The notes under the pieces are model-generated. The model saw nothing but the letters and a program-made list of their open reading frames with translations, ran no database searches and was not told where the DNA came from. A stretch of 38,015 nt of DNA, from the NCBI GenBank assembly GCA_945952225.1, contig CAMFHP010000082.1, positions 1-38,015 on the forward strand. Direction: 5' to 3'. The translations under genes were made by a program, and so were the position numbers. Shown here one piece after another: positions 1-7,346 of this stretch (the stretch's first letter is position 1; each line of letters begins with the position of its first letter). Source of the stretch: an uncultured Myxococcaceae bacterium (lineage in GTDB: Bacteria; Myxococcota_A; Polyangia; Polyangiales; Ga0077539).

Positions 1-2
1 CG

Positions 3-908
3 GTGGCCCTCGCGGCCGCACGAGAGAACGCGGGCGGCGCGTGGGTGCAGGCGATTCCCGAGGTGGCGCTTGGGGCCGCGCGGGCGCTGCGCATGGGGGC
101 CGAGGTCTTCGCGAACGATCCCCTCGTGCGAAGGGCCCTCGCCGACCGCGCGCTCGCGCTCTGGAACGCACACCGCGACTTCGAACTCCGATGGCGCATC
201 GCCCCCGCGCTGGCCGCGAGCCCCGAGGGCGTCGACGCGCTGCGGGATGCGCTCGCCCACGACGCAGACCACGACCTTCGGGCCGAGTGTGCGCGGGCGC
301 TGACGGGCGTCGCGGACGCCTCCGAGGCCCTGCGTGCGGCGCTCGGCGATCGGGCCCCGCGCGTGCGCATCGCGGCGTTGCGGGCGCTCTCGGACAATGC
401 GTCGAGCGTCGAGGCGCGTCTCGCGGTGCTCACGAACGACGGATGGCCCGCAGTGCGCGCAGAGGCCGCGCGGGGGCTCGCGCGCGAGGCCCGTGCGACG
501 GCGGCGTTGCGGGCCTCGCTCGACGCGGCGTCGACGGTGACGGTGACGGCGGCGATCGAAGCCCTGGCCGAGAGCCCGGACCCGACGGCGACCGCGGCGC
601 TGACGGGCTTTCTCGATCAGGGGCGGCGCGCGTCGGTGCTCCGTCGTGCGGCGGCGGAGGCCCTCGGGCGGCGATGCGATCCCACGTCGGCCGAGGTGCT
701 GGAGCGCGTGGCGACGGGGCTCACGGACCCGGCGCTTCCGCCCTGGGAACAGGCCGTGGGGCACACCGCGCTGGCCTCGCTCGCGCAGGTCGACGCGGCG
801 CGCGCGCGGGCGTTTCTCACGCGCTCGGAGGCGAATGCAGAGGCGCTGTCGGCGGTGGAGCGGGCGGCGCGTCGGGGCTGTGCCGTGGCGTCGCCGCGCG
901 CACGTTGA
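3..908 (+). CDS. HEAT-repeat protein, 5' end outside the window
   Basis: The visible 301 residues are Ala/Arg-rich helical repeats of about 30 residues. They have the HEAT pattern in which a conserved Asp/Arg pair follows a hydrophobic helix, as in APRVRIAALRAL and WPAVRAEAARGLA. HEAT solenoids act as protein-protein scaffolds, and no catalytic motif is visible. The frame is open to the window edge, so the true start probably lies upstream and the GTG at position 3 is only the first in-frame candidate. This could be the C-terminal solenoid of a larger protein, for example an M1-type aminopeptidase, but nothing here proves it. The last 92 bases overlap the convergent permease gene. The neighbouring permease also carries HEAT-like helices, so the two may be functionally linked. 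Confidence 0.75.
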   Translation: MALAAARENAGGAWVQAIPEVALGAARALRMGAEVFANDPLVRRALADRALALWNAHRDFELRWRIAPALAASPEGVDALRDALAHDADHDLRAECARALTGVADASEALRAALGDRAPRVRIAALRALSDNASSVEARLAVLTNDGWPAVRAEAARGLAREARATAALRASLDAASTVTVTAAIEALAESPDPTATAALTGFLDQGRRASVLRRAAAEALGRRCDPTSAEVLERVATGLTDPALPPWEQAVGHTALASLAQVDAARARAFLTRSEANAEALSAVERAARRGCAVASPRAR

Positions 909-2436
909 GGAGCCACGCGAGCACGCCCACGGCCCATCGCCGCGCGAGGAGCAGCGGCACCACGGTGGTCACGCCGACCATCAGCCACGGGGCGTCGAGG
1001 GCCTGCGCGGCGCGGAGCGTGAGGGCGCCCATGCCGTCGAGGCCGAAGAGCACCTCGACGACGAGCGAGGCGAGGAGCACCGCGGGCGCCGCGAGGCCCA
1101 TGGGTGCGAGCAGCGAGGCCGCGCCGATGCGCGCGGCGTGACGTACGAGGTCGAGGTTGGTGGGTTCGAGGCGCTCGGAGGTCCAGCGTTCGGCCTCGAC
1201 GCGCACGGCGTGGAGCACCACACGGAGCTTCGGCCTGCGAAGCCACAGCGACGCGAGCGCAGCACAGCCCGCGACGGAGGCGAGCGAGCGCACGGCGCCC
1301 ACGCCCGAGAACAGCTCCGCGGCCGTGCGGAGCGCGTCACTGCGGGACGTCACGCGGAGCAGCACCCACCACGCGGCGGCGAAGGCCACGAGGCCCGGCG
1401 CGAGGGCGCCCACGAGGTCGGTGAGCTTCGTGCGGAGCGCGCGCCGACGCATCGCGGGACCGCCGCCGAACGCGATCACACCGGCCACCGCGACGAGCCC
1501 GCCGAGGCCCGACGTGAACGAGCTCACGGGCAGGCGCTCGCGCAGTTCGAGCGACACGGGACGACCGGTCACGCGGCTCACCCCGAGGCGTCCGCGGAGC
1601 GCGCGCACGAGCCACTGGCCGTAGCGCGTCTCGGTGACGTGTCCGAGCGTGCGCTGCCACGGGGTGAGGGTCTCGTACTCAAGGTGCCGCGCGAACCAGA
1701 AGGCCTTCCACGCTTCGGTGACGCGCGTCGCATCGGCTGCCGTGGGGGCCGCGCCGAGTCGCATCGGAACGCCCGTCGCATCGGAGAGCGCACCCACCAC
1801 GCGCGCCACGGCCTCGGGCGAGCGCGCGACGCCCAGCGCGTCGACGAGGTTGGGGAGCGCGTACGTTCCCAGTCGGGCCACACGCTCGGCGGCGTTGCGG
1901 CTCTCGCGCGTGGCGAGTCGCTCGGCCTGTCGCGAGGCGTAGCCCGGTCGAAAATCGAGTTCGCGCGCCGCGTAGAACCGCTGCCACCACGCGAGCGCCG
2001 CGCCGTCGTCGCCGGGCCGCGCGGGCACCGGGGCGGTCTCATCACCCGTGAGCACGCGCGAGCCCGCAGAGAGCGCGCGCAGGGCCGCGAAGCGCGCGTC
2101 GGCGGGGAGCGCGTCGAGGTGCGCCATCACCACGGGGAGCGCGGCGGATCCGCGGGCCACGAGCGCGCGTTCGGCGCCATCGCGCGTGGCGGGCGCGCGC
2201 AGCCGTTCGAGGTCGCGGATCGTGCGGGCGCGGGCGTCGTCGACGTTGGCGTTCCACACGAGCGGAAGGTCGCCGGTGCTCGCGCGGCGCGCGTCGAGTC
2301 CGAGCGTCGGTGCGTAGTGCGCGGCGCCGAACCAGTCGTGGTCGCCCACGGTGTCGAGGGCCACGAACGACACCACCGTGGCGGCCACGAGGCCGAGGGC
2401 GGTCAGGGTCGTCTCTCGCAGCGCCACGTACAGCAT
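817..2436 (-). CDS. DppB/OppB-like ABC permease with large HEAT-like insertion
   Basis: The 539-residue product starts with a membrane segment typical of peptide/nickel permeases (residues about 8-28). A region of about 230 residues with Ala-rich HEAT-like helices follows, then the permease core resumes. The core shows GRLGVSRVTGRPVSLELRER, the counterpart of the GDFGxSxxTGxPV element of DppB, and near the C-terminus VVEVLFGLDGMG, the counterpart of the E-x-x-F-x-x-P-G-x-G element. DppB proteins are usually about 310-340 residues, so the insertion explains the extra length. The loop that should dock the ATPase (EAA-like, usually AxAKGL) reads SERLEPTN and looks degenerate. No ATPase, binding protein or partner permease lies in the window. 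The C-terminal 25 residues are Pro-rich and overlap the HEAT gene. It may be a diverged or non-transporting membrane scaffold. Family call fairly sure, function unsure. Confidence 0.75.
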   Translation of the reverse strand: MLYVALRETTLTALGLVAATVVSFVALDTVGDHDWFGAAHYAPTLGLDARRASTGDLPLVWNANVDDARARTIRDLERLRAPATRDGAERALVARGSAALPVVMAHLDALPADARFAALRALSAGSRVLTGDETAPVPARPGDDGAALAWWQRFYAARELDFRPGYASRQAERLATRESRNAAERVARLGTYALPNLVDALGVARSPEAVARVVGALSDATGVPMRLGAAPTAADATRVTEAWKAFWFARHLEYETLTPWQRTLGHVTETRYGQWLVRALRGRLGVSRVTGRPVSLELRERLPVSSFTSGLGGLVAVAGVIAFGGGPAMRRRALRTKLTDLVGALAPGLVAFAAAWWVLLRVTSRSDALRTAAELFSGVGAVRSLASVAGCAALASLWLRRPKLRVVLHAVRVEAERWTSERLEPTNLDLVRHAARIGAASLLAPMGLAAPAVLLASLVVEVLFGLDGMGALTLRAAQALDAPWLMVGVTTVVPLLLARRWAVGVLAWLLNVRAATPRHSPDAPPAPPPTAPLHSPPSA

Positions 2437-2452
2437 CGCAACCGGGGCGCCG

Positions 2453-2458
2453 ACTCTA
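2453..2458 (-). promoter_or_regulatory. candidate -10 of the permease gene
   Basis: On the minus strand the hexamer TAGAGT lies 16 bases before the ATG at 2436, within the 56-base divergent gap shared with hemW. On the plus strand TAGAGC (2481-2486) lies 6 bases before the hemW GTG. No convincing -35 was seen for either. Confidence 0.3.
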
Positions 2459-2492
2459 CGGGCATCGCGCGCCGACGTGATAGAGCTTCCGC

Positions 2493-3647
2493 GTGAACGC
2501 CTCGCGCGCAGCGGTGTACGTGCATGTTCCGTGGTGCCTCCAGCGGTGCCCCTACTGCGACTTCGCGACGGAGGCGATCGCGCCCGCGCGCATTCCCCAC
2601 GAGGCCTACGCCCGCGCGGTGCTCACCGAGCTCGAACTCCGCGCGCGCGCCCTCGCTGCACCGCTCGAACCCATCTCGCTCTTCTTCGGCGGCGGCACGC
2701 CGAGCCTCTGGTCCCACGACGCGCTCGGCGCGGTGATCGCCGCGGTCTCGCGCTTCGGCCCGCTCGGGGAGGTCACCGTCGAGTGCAACCCCACCTCCAT
2801 CGACCGCGACCGCGCCTCGTCGCTCCGTGACCGCGGCGTCACCCGTCTCTCGCTGGGCATCCAGTCGTTGCGCGACGTGCACCTGCGCTACCTCGGTCGC
2901 CTCCACGACGCCGCGGGCGGGCTCAAGGCCGTGCGCGAAGCCATCGCCGCGGGAGGCCTTCGCGTGAGCGCCGACGTGATGTTCGGCATGGCCGAGCAGC
3001 GCCGCGACGAGCTCGTCGACGACGTGCGCGCGCTCGTGAACGAAGGGGTCGAACACCTCTCGTGCTACGCGCTCACCATCGAGCAGGGGACGCGCTTCGG
3101 CGAGCTCGCGCGCAAGGGGCGTCTCCCGCGCCTGCCCGACGACGACGTGGCCGCGCTCTACGAGGGCATCGAGCGCACGATGGGCGACCTCGGCTTCGTG
3201 CACTACGAGGTCTCGAACTACGCGCGACCGGGACGCGGCTCGGAGCACAACCTCTCGTACTGGCGCGGCGAGGCCTACCTCGGGCTCGGCGCGGGCGCGG
3301 TGGGATGTGTGCCCACGGAGGGCGGTGCGGCGCGGCGATGGCGCAACGCCCACGACGTGCCGGGCTACCTCGCGTCGCTCGAACGGGCTGAGCTCCCCGC
3401 GGGCGAGCTCGAAGACCTCGACGCCGACACGCGGGTGCGCGAAGGGCTCATGCTCGGCATGCGCACCGACGAGGGATGCGACCTTCGCGCGTGGGCCCGC
3501 CGCACGGGCACCGATCCGCGGGCGAGCCGTGCGGCGCGCATCGCGCGACAGGTGGAGCGTGGCAACGTGATCGACGAGGGTGACGTGCTGCGCATCCCGC
3601 AGGCGCGGTGGCTCGTGGCCGACGACATCGTGGCCTCGGTGTTCTGA
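2493..3647 (+). CDS. hemW: HemW-type radical SAM protein (heme chaperone)
   Basis: This 384-residue protein belongs to the HemN/HemW branch of radical SAM enzymes. Cys15, Cys19 and Cys22 (CLQRCPYC) form the CxxxCxxC site for the 4Fe-4S cluster that binds S-adenosylmethionine. FFGGGTPS is the glycine-rich SAM-contact element. SEHNLSYW contains the HNxxYW motif that distinguishes HemW, a heme-binding chaperone that hands heme to respiratory enzymes, from the coproporphyrinogen dehydrogenase HemN. Length matches HemW (about 375-390). Start is GTG at 2493, with MNASRAAVYVHVPWC matching the usual N-terminus. It would be cytoplasmic. The kinase gene downstream is probably a separate unit. Confidence 0.92.
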   Translation: MNASRAAVYVHVPWCLQRCPYCDFATEAIAPARIPHEAYARAVLTELELRARALAAPLEPISLFFGGGTPSLWSHDALGAVIAAVSRFGPLGEVTVECNPTSIDRDRASSLRDRGVTRLSLGIQSLRDVHLRYLGRLHDAAGGLKAVREAIAAGGLRVSADVMFGMAEQRRDELVDDVRALVNEGVEHLSCYALTIEQGTRFGELARKGRLPRLPDDDVAALYEGIERTMGDLGFVHYEVSNYARPGRGSEHNLSYWRGEAYLGLGAGAVGCVPTEGGAARRWRNAHDVPGYLASLERAELPAGELEDLDADTRVREGLMLGMRTDEGCDLRAWARRTGTDPRASRAARIARQVERGNVIDEGDVLRIPQARWLVADDIVASVF

Positions 3648-3721
3648 CCGCGCGCGCTGCGCAGGGCGCTGCGCTTCGGACTCCCGCGACGCGCGTTTCG
3701 TGGGATGCTCGCGGCCCTCCG

Positions 3722-5548
3722 ATGACCTTCTGCACCTCCTGCGGCGATCAGCATCCGGCCGACGTGACGGCCTGCCCGCGCACGGGGCAGTCCCTGCTCG
3801 GGGGCCCCTGCGGCACGCGCCTCGCGCGCTACGAGGTCGAGCGCCTGCTCGGAGACGGCGGCATGGGCTCGGTGTACCGGGCGCGCCACGTGATGCTCAA
3901 CCAGCACGTCGCGGTGAAGCTCCTCCACGCGGAGTTCGCGCGCCGCGGCGACATGATGGAGCGCTTTCTCCGCGAGGCCCGCGCGGCGGCGGCCATCGGC
4001 AACCCGCACATCATCCGCGTGCACGACTGCGACGTGACGCCCGATGGGCGGCCCTTTCTCGTGATGGAGATGCTCGACGGCGAGGGGCTCGAAGTGATCC
4101 TCCGCCGCGAGCGACGGCTCACGCCGCAACGCACGGTGGCCCTCGCGCAGCAGCTCCTCGACGGCCTCGGCGCCGCGCACGCCGCGGGGATCATTCACCG
4201 CGACATGAAGCCGGCCAACGTGTTCGTGCGCAAGACGCCGGACCCCGCGGTGCCCGAGTTCGTCACGATCCTCGATTTCGGCATCAGCAAGATGGCCGAC
4301 CCCTCGGGCGAGCAGCAGCACCTCACGCAGACCGGCGCCGTCATCGGAACGCCGGTCTACATGGCCCCCGAGCAGATCATGAGCTCGAAGGACGTCGACC
4401 TCCGCGTCGACCTCTACGCCACCGGCGTGATGCTCTACGAGATGCTCTCGGGCCGCCTCCCCTACGAGGGCGCCAACACGGCAGAGCTCATCGTGAAGGC
4501 CTGCACGGTGCCTCCCACGCCGCTGCGCGAGGCCGCGCCCGACCTGCCCGGCCCGCTCGTCGACGTGGTCGAGCGCGCGCTCTTGCGCGAGGCCTCGGCG
4601 CGCTGGCAGACCGCCGCCGAGTTCGCCGATGCGCTCCGTCGCGCGGTGTCGTCGGCGCCGTCGCTCCCCACGGCGCCGCAGGGCTCGGGCGCCAACGCGC
4701 AGCCGCAGGTGTGGTCGCAGGCGGCCTCGTCGCAGGTCGGTCCCTTCGCGCCGCACGGGGGATTCACGCACGCGCCCGTCACCGCCGCGCCGCCGCACAC
4801 CGCCGTTGCGCCGGTGGGCGTGCCCGCCGTGGCGACGCCCTCGCACTGGGGCGCGCTCCCGTCGCCGCCCGCGGCCCCCAACCTCGCCGCCGCGCCGCAG
4901 TGGGCGCCGCCCGTCGCCGCCGCGCCGCCTCGCACGTCGACCGCGCGCACCGTGATGCTCATCGTCGGCGTGATCGCGGGCCTCGCGACGCTCTGTTGTG
5001 TGGGCTCCATCGCGCTCGGGTGGTTCGCCGCCGACAACGCGACGAGCAACAACAACGGCACCCACAACCCGCCGCAGATGCAGCCGGTGAATCCTCCGCA
5101 GCCGCAGATGCAGCCGGTGAATCCTCCGCAGCCGCAGATGCAGCCGGTGAATCCCTCGCAGCCGCAGATGCAGCCGGTGAATCCCTCGCAGCCGCAGATG
5201 GTGCCGATGAACGAGTCGAGCGGCTTCGCGCCGTTGCCGCCCGGCGTGGGCGTGCAGGCCGACGCGCCCGAGGTCGTGGGCTTCATGCCGGTCGATGCGG
5301 TGCAGGCGGTGCTCGACCGCGCCGTCGCCACGATGGATCGCTGCCGTGTCGCCACGCCGCAGCGCGTGCGGGCGCTCGCGATGGTGCAGCCCAACGGGCG
5401 CGTGGTGATCGCACGACCCGCGGATGACAATCCCGGCGACGCGTCCGTCGCGCGCTGTGTGGCCAATCGGTTTCAGGCTGCGGGGCCCGTGGCCTCCGAG
5501 GGCAACGCGGGCATCGTGCGGTTCACGGTGCGCCTCGCGGCGCAGTAG
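3722..5548 (+). CDS. Ser/Thr protein kinase, zinc-ribbon N-terminus and exported AgmX-like tail
   Basis: The product has 608 residues. Residues 4-18 hold a zinc-ribbon-like motif (Cys4, Cys7, Cys18), as seen in many myxobacterial kinases. The kinase domain spans about 37-300: Lys66 in VAVKLL, Glu85, catalytic loop HRDMKPAN at 159-166 and DFG at 185-187, so it should be active. A Pro/Ala-rich linker follows, then a membrane segment at about 411-433, then a PQPQMQPVN-type repeat region from residue 451. The C-terminal domain of about 90 residues has a conserved Cys pair and a GRVV core, resembling the AgmX/PglI C-terminal domain. The layout suggests a transmembrane sensor kinase with the tail outside the inner membrane. 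ATG 3722 is chosen because the zinc ribbon begins there; GATGCT 12 bases upstream is a weak -10. It converges with the lipoprotein gene, with 6 bases between stops. Confidence 0.93.
   Translation: MTFCTSCGDQHPADVTACPRTGQSLLGGPCGTRLARYEVERLLGDGGMGSVYRARHVMLNQHVAVKLLHAEFARRGDMMERFLREARAAAAIGNPHIIRVHDCDVTPDGRPFLVMEMLDGEGLEVILRRERRLTPQRTVALAQQLLDGLGAAHAAGIIHRDMKPANVFVRKTPDPAVPEFVTILDFGISKMADPSGEQQHLTQTGAVIGTPVYMAPEQIMSSKDVDLRVDLYATGVMLYEMLSGRLPYEGANTAELIVKACTVPPTPLREAAPDLPGPLVDVVERALLREASARWQTAAEFADALRRAVSSAPSLPTAPQGSGANAQPQVWSQAASSQVGPFAPHGGFTHAPVTAAPPHTAVAPVGVPAVATPSHWGALPSPPAAPNLAAAPQWAPPVAAAPPRTSTARTVMLIVGVIAGLATLCCVGSIALGWFAADNATSNNNGTHNPPQMQPVNPPQPQMQPVNPPQPQMQPVNPSQPQMQPVNPSQPQMVPMNESSGFAPLPPGVGVQADAPEVVGFMPVDAVQAVLDRAVATMDRCRVATPQRVRALAMVQPNGRVVIARPADDNPGDASVARCVANRFQAAGPVASEGNAGIVRFTVRLAAQ
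5072..5215 (+). repeat. 30-bp in-frame tandem repeat inside kinase gene
   Basis: Four complete 30-base units (5072-5101, 5102-5131, 5132-5161, 5162-5191) plus a diverged partial unit encode the decapeptide PQMQPVNP(P/S)Q. Units 1 and 2 are identical, as are units 3 and 4; the pairs differ only at the tcctcc/tccctc junction. The array lies just after the membrane segment and forms an extended Pro/Gln stalk. The near-identity points to recent expansion by slippage or unequal exchange. Confidence 0.95.
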
Positions 5549-5554
5549 CGGCGG

Positions 5555-6148
5555 TCAGTTCGACGAGGTGCGCACGACCTGTTCGCGCGGCGCGTTCGGG
5601 TCGACGTAGCCCACGGCATCTTGCACGCGCTGCACGGCCGAGGGCGTCGCGGGCGTGAGGTGCCAGTGGGGGCGCACCTGGCCGTCGGCGTCGTCGTACC
5701 AGCGCACGAAGAGGATCCACTCGCGCGACTGGAGCCGCGACGCGCTGTTGCGCACGGTGTTGTACCCGACCTCGCCCTCGCTCACGCGGAGGTCGACGCG
5801 GTGGTCGTCGGGGAGCGTTCCCCGCAGCGCCGCGCGCGTCGCGATGGTCGAGAGACGGAACGAGCCCGACGAGGTCGACTCGGCGCCCGCGGTCACGGTC
5901 TCGACGCGCACGACGGCCACGATGTCGGAGTTCTGCGAGAGCCCGTCGATCTGACGGCGCCAGTCGGTGGCGACGCGTCCGCCGAGGTCTTCGACGTTCT
6001 CCACGTAGTCGACCGCGTCGTCGAAGTAGACCGCGAGCTCGGGGGTGAAGGGCGCGGTCACCACGCGGGCGGCGCCGTTCGAGGTGGTGGTCGTGCACGC
6101 GACGCCCGAGAGCGCGAGGGCCAGCAGAAGGGTCACACAGTGGCGCAT
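5555..6148 (-). CDS. putative lipoprotein of unknown function
   Basis: I do not recognise this 197-residue protein. It has a Sec signal peptide (MRHC, then a Leu/Ala core) ending in LSGVAC, so Cys18 is the likely lipidated residue, followed by a Thr/Ser-rich linker. The mature part is a mixed alpha/beta domain with REWILFVRWYDD and VGYNTVRNSAS. The internal segment SDIVAVVRVETVT resembles a beta-strand core. The ATG at 6148 is preferred over an upstream in-frame start at 6169 because it begins the signal peptide directly. A TTACCG hexamer lies 9 bases before it. The gene converges with the kinase and is followed on the same strand by nothing else, so it is probably monocistronic. Confidence 0.7.
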   Translation of the reverse strand: MRHCVTLLLALALSGVACTTTTSNGAARVVTAPFTPELAVYFDDAVDYVENVEDLGGRVATDWRRQIDGLSQNSDIVAVVRVETVTAGAESTSSGSFRLSTIATRAALRGTLPDDHRVDLRVSEGEVGYNTVRNSASRLQSREWILFVRWYDDADGQVRPHWHLTPATPSAVQRVQDAVGYVDPNAPREQVVRTSSN

Positions 6149-6188
6149 CACGGGGAGCGGTAACACCACGCCCCCGCGGCGTCGAGGA

Positions 6189-7244
6189 TCATTCCGGCCG
6201 TGCGGCGCCGCTGCGCGCGTGGGCGGTACAGAAGGCGCGCATGTCGTCGGGGAGCGGGGCCACGACGCGCATCGACTCGCCCGTCACCGGGTGCGCGAAC
6301 GAGATCGCGTGGGCGTGCAGCGCGTGCCGCGGAAGGTGCAGCAGCGCGGCGGTCTCGTCGTCGGGCGGGCCGTCGAGGCAGCGCAGAAAGACCTCGTCGC
6401 CGTGCGCGTAGAGCTTGTCGCCCACGATGGGGTGGCCGCTGTGCGCGAGGTGCACGCGGATCTGGTGCTGCCGTCCCGTCTCGGGGTGCGCGGCCACGAG
6501 CGTGAAGCCCGCGAGGCGCTCGATCACCTCGATGCGCGTGAACGACGCGAGGCCTCCGTCGGACTCGGGGCGCACGCACATCTTCACCGAGACCTCGCCG
6601 CCTTCGAGGCACATGGGCGCGTCGACGTCGAACGTGTCGCGCTCGACCTCGCCGTGCACGAGCGCGAGGTAGGTCTTGTGCACGTCGCGGCCCGCGAACG
6701 CGGCCTTGAGCGTGCGCTCCGCGGCGAGGGTGCGCGCGGCGAGGAGCACCCCCGAGGTCTCGCGGTCGAGGCGGTGCGCGAGGGTCACGCGCTCGTTGGG
6801 AAAGCGCTCGCCGAGCACCGACGTGAGCGTGTTCTGGTGGTAGCGCGCGGTGGGGTGCACGGGCAGTCCCGCGGGCTTGTCGACGGCCACCATCGCAGCG
6901 TCGGCGAAGAGCACGGTCACGTTGCGCGGCGCCTCGGGCTCCTCCCAGCGCGGGCGGAACACCACGATCACCTCACCCTCGCGCACCCGATGAGACGGAC
7001 GGAGCTGGCGCCCGCGGTCGTCGAAGGCCCAGTCCTCGACGATGCGCTGCGCGCGGCTGCGCGTGAGGCGCGAGAGCTCCAGCGAGAGCCAGCGGTCGAG
7101 GCGGTGGCCCGTGTGCTCGGCCTTCACGGTGAACACCGAGCTCAGGGCGTCGTCGGGCACCGACTCGGGACGCACGAACTCGGGCTTCGGCCGCAGCGCC
7201 CGCGGGGGCTCGTACACGCGCGTCTGTCGGTGTCGGGTGCTCAT
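6189..7244 (-). CDS. RluA-family 23S rRNA/tRNA pseudouridine synthase
   Basis: This 351-residue cytoplasmic enzyme converts uridine to pseudouridine in RNA. An S4-like RNA-binding domain occupies about residues 45-105 (GHRLDRWLSLELSRLTRSRA). The catalytic domain follows, with VDKPAGLPVHPT and the hallmark HRLDRETSGV, whose Asp is the nucleophile of this family. Further family motifs are ETGRQHQIRVHLAHSGHPIVGD and LPRHALHAH. RluA, RluC and RluD cannot be separated by eye. The N-terminal tail of about 40 residues (Arg/Pro-rich) is longer than usual. The ATG at 7244 is the best start. The reading frame continues upstream without a stop, but that stretch is antisense to another gene and looks non-coding. 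Confidence 0.9.
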   Translation of the reverse strand: MSTRHRQTRVYEPPRALRPKPEFVRPESVPDDALSSVFTVKAEHTGHRLDRWLSLELSRLTRSRAQRIVEDWAFDDRGRQLRPSHRVREGEVIVVFRPRWEEPEAPRNVTVLFADAAMVAVDKPAGLPVHPTARYHQNTLTSVLGERFPNERVTLAHRLDRETSGVLLAARTLAAERTLKAAFAGRDVHKTYLALVHGEVERDTFDVDAPMCLEGGEVSVKMCVRPESDGGLASFTRIEVIERLAGFTLVAAHPETGRQHQIRVHLAHSGHPIVGDKLYAHGDEVFLRCLDGPPDDETAALLHLPRHALHAHAISFAHPVTGESMRVVAPLPDDMRAFCTAHARSGAARPE

Positions 7245-7308
7245 CGGTCGGTGCGCTGCGATGCCACGACCGGCCCGCGGGTGTCTACCACCGCCGAACG
7301 TCGCGACC

Positions 7309-7338
7309 TTGCGCAATGGGCCTCCGTGGGAATACCTC
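7309..7338 (+). promoter_or_regulatory. candidate promoter of the 7347 gene
   Basis: TTGCGC (7309-7314) and TACCTC (7333-7338) are 18 bases apart. Only 8 bases separate the -10 from the GTG at 7347, so transcription would start at or next to the start codon. This supports 7347 over the in-frame GTG at 7368. Confidence 0.35.
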
Positions 7339-7346
7339 CCCCGCCC

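Noticed and set aside
646-2496. Long plus-strand frame opposite the permease
   Set aside because: Composition (Arg/Glu/His/Gly-rich) is that of a GC-bias shadow; the opposite strand encodes a recognisable permease.
5072-5215. Regular repeat array that could be taken for a CRISPR
   Set aside because: Units are contiguous with no spacers, in frame, and encode a Pro/Gln stalk; no cas gene is nearby.
6045-7346. Upstream extension of the 7347 gene by over 400 residues
   Set aside because: It is antisense to the pseudouridine synthase, Arg/His/Glu-rich, and would bypass the signal peptide and promoter.
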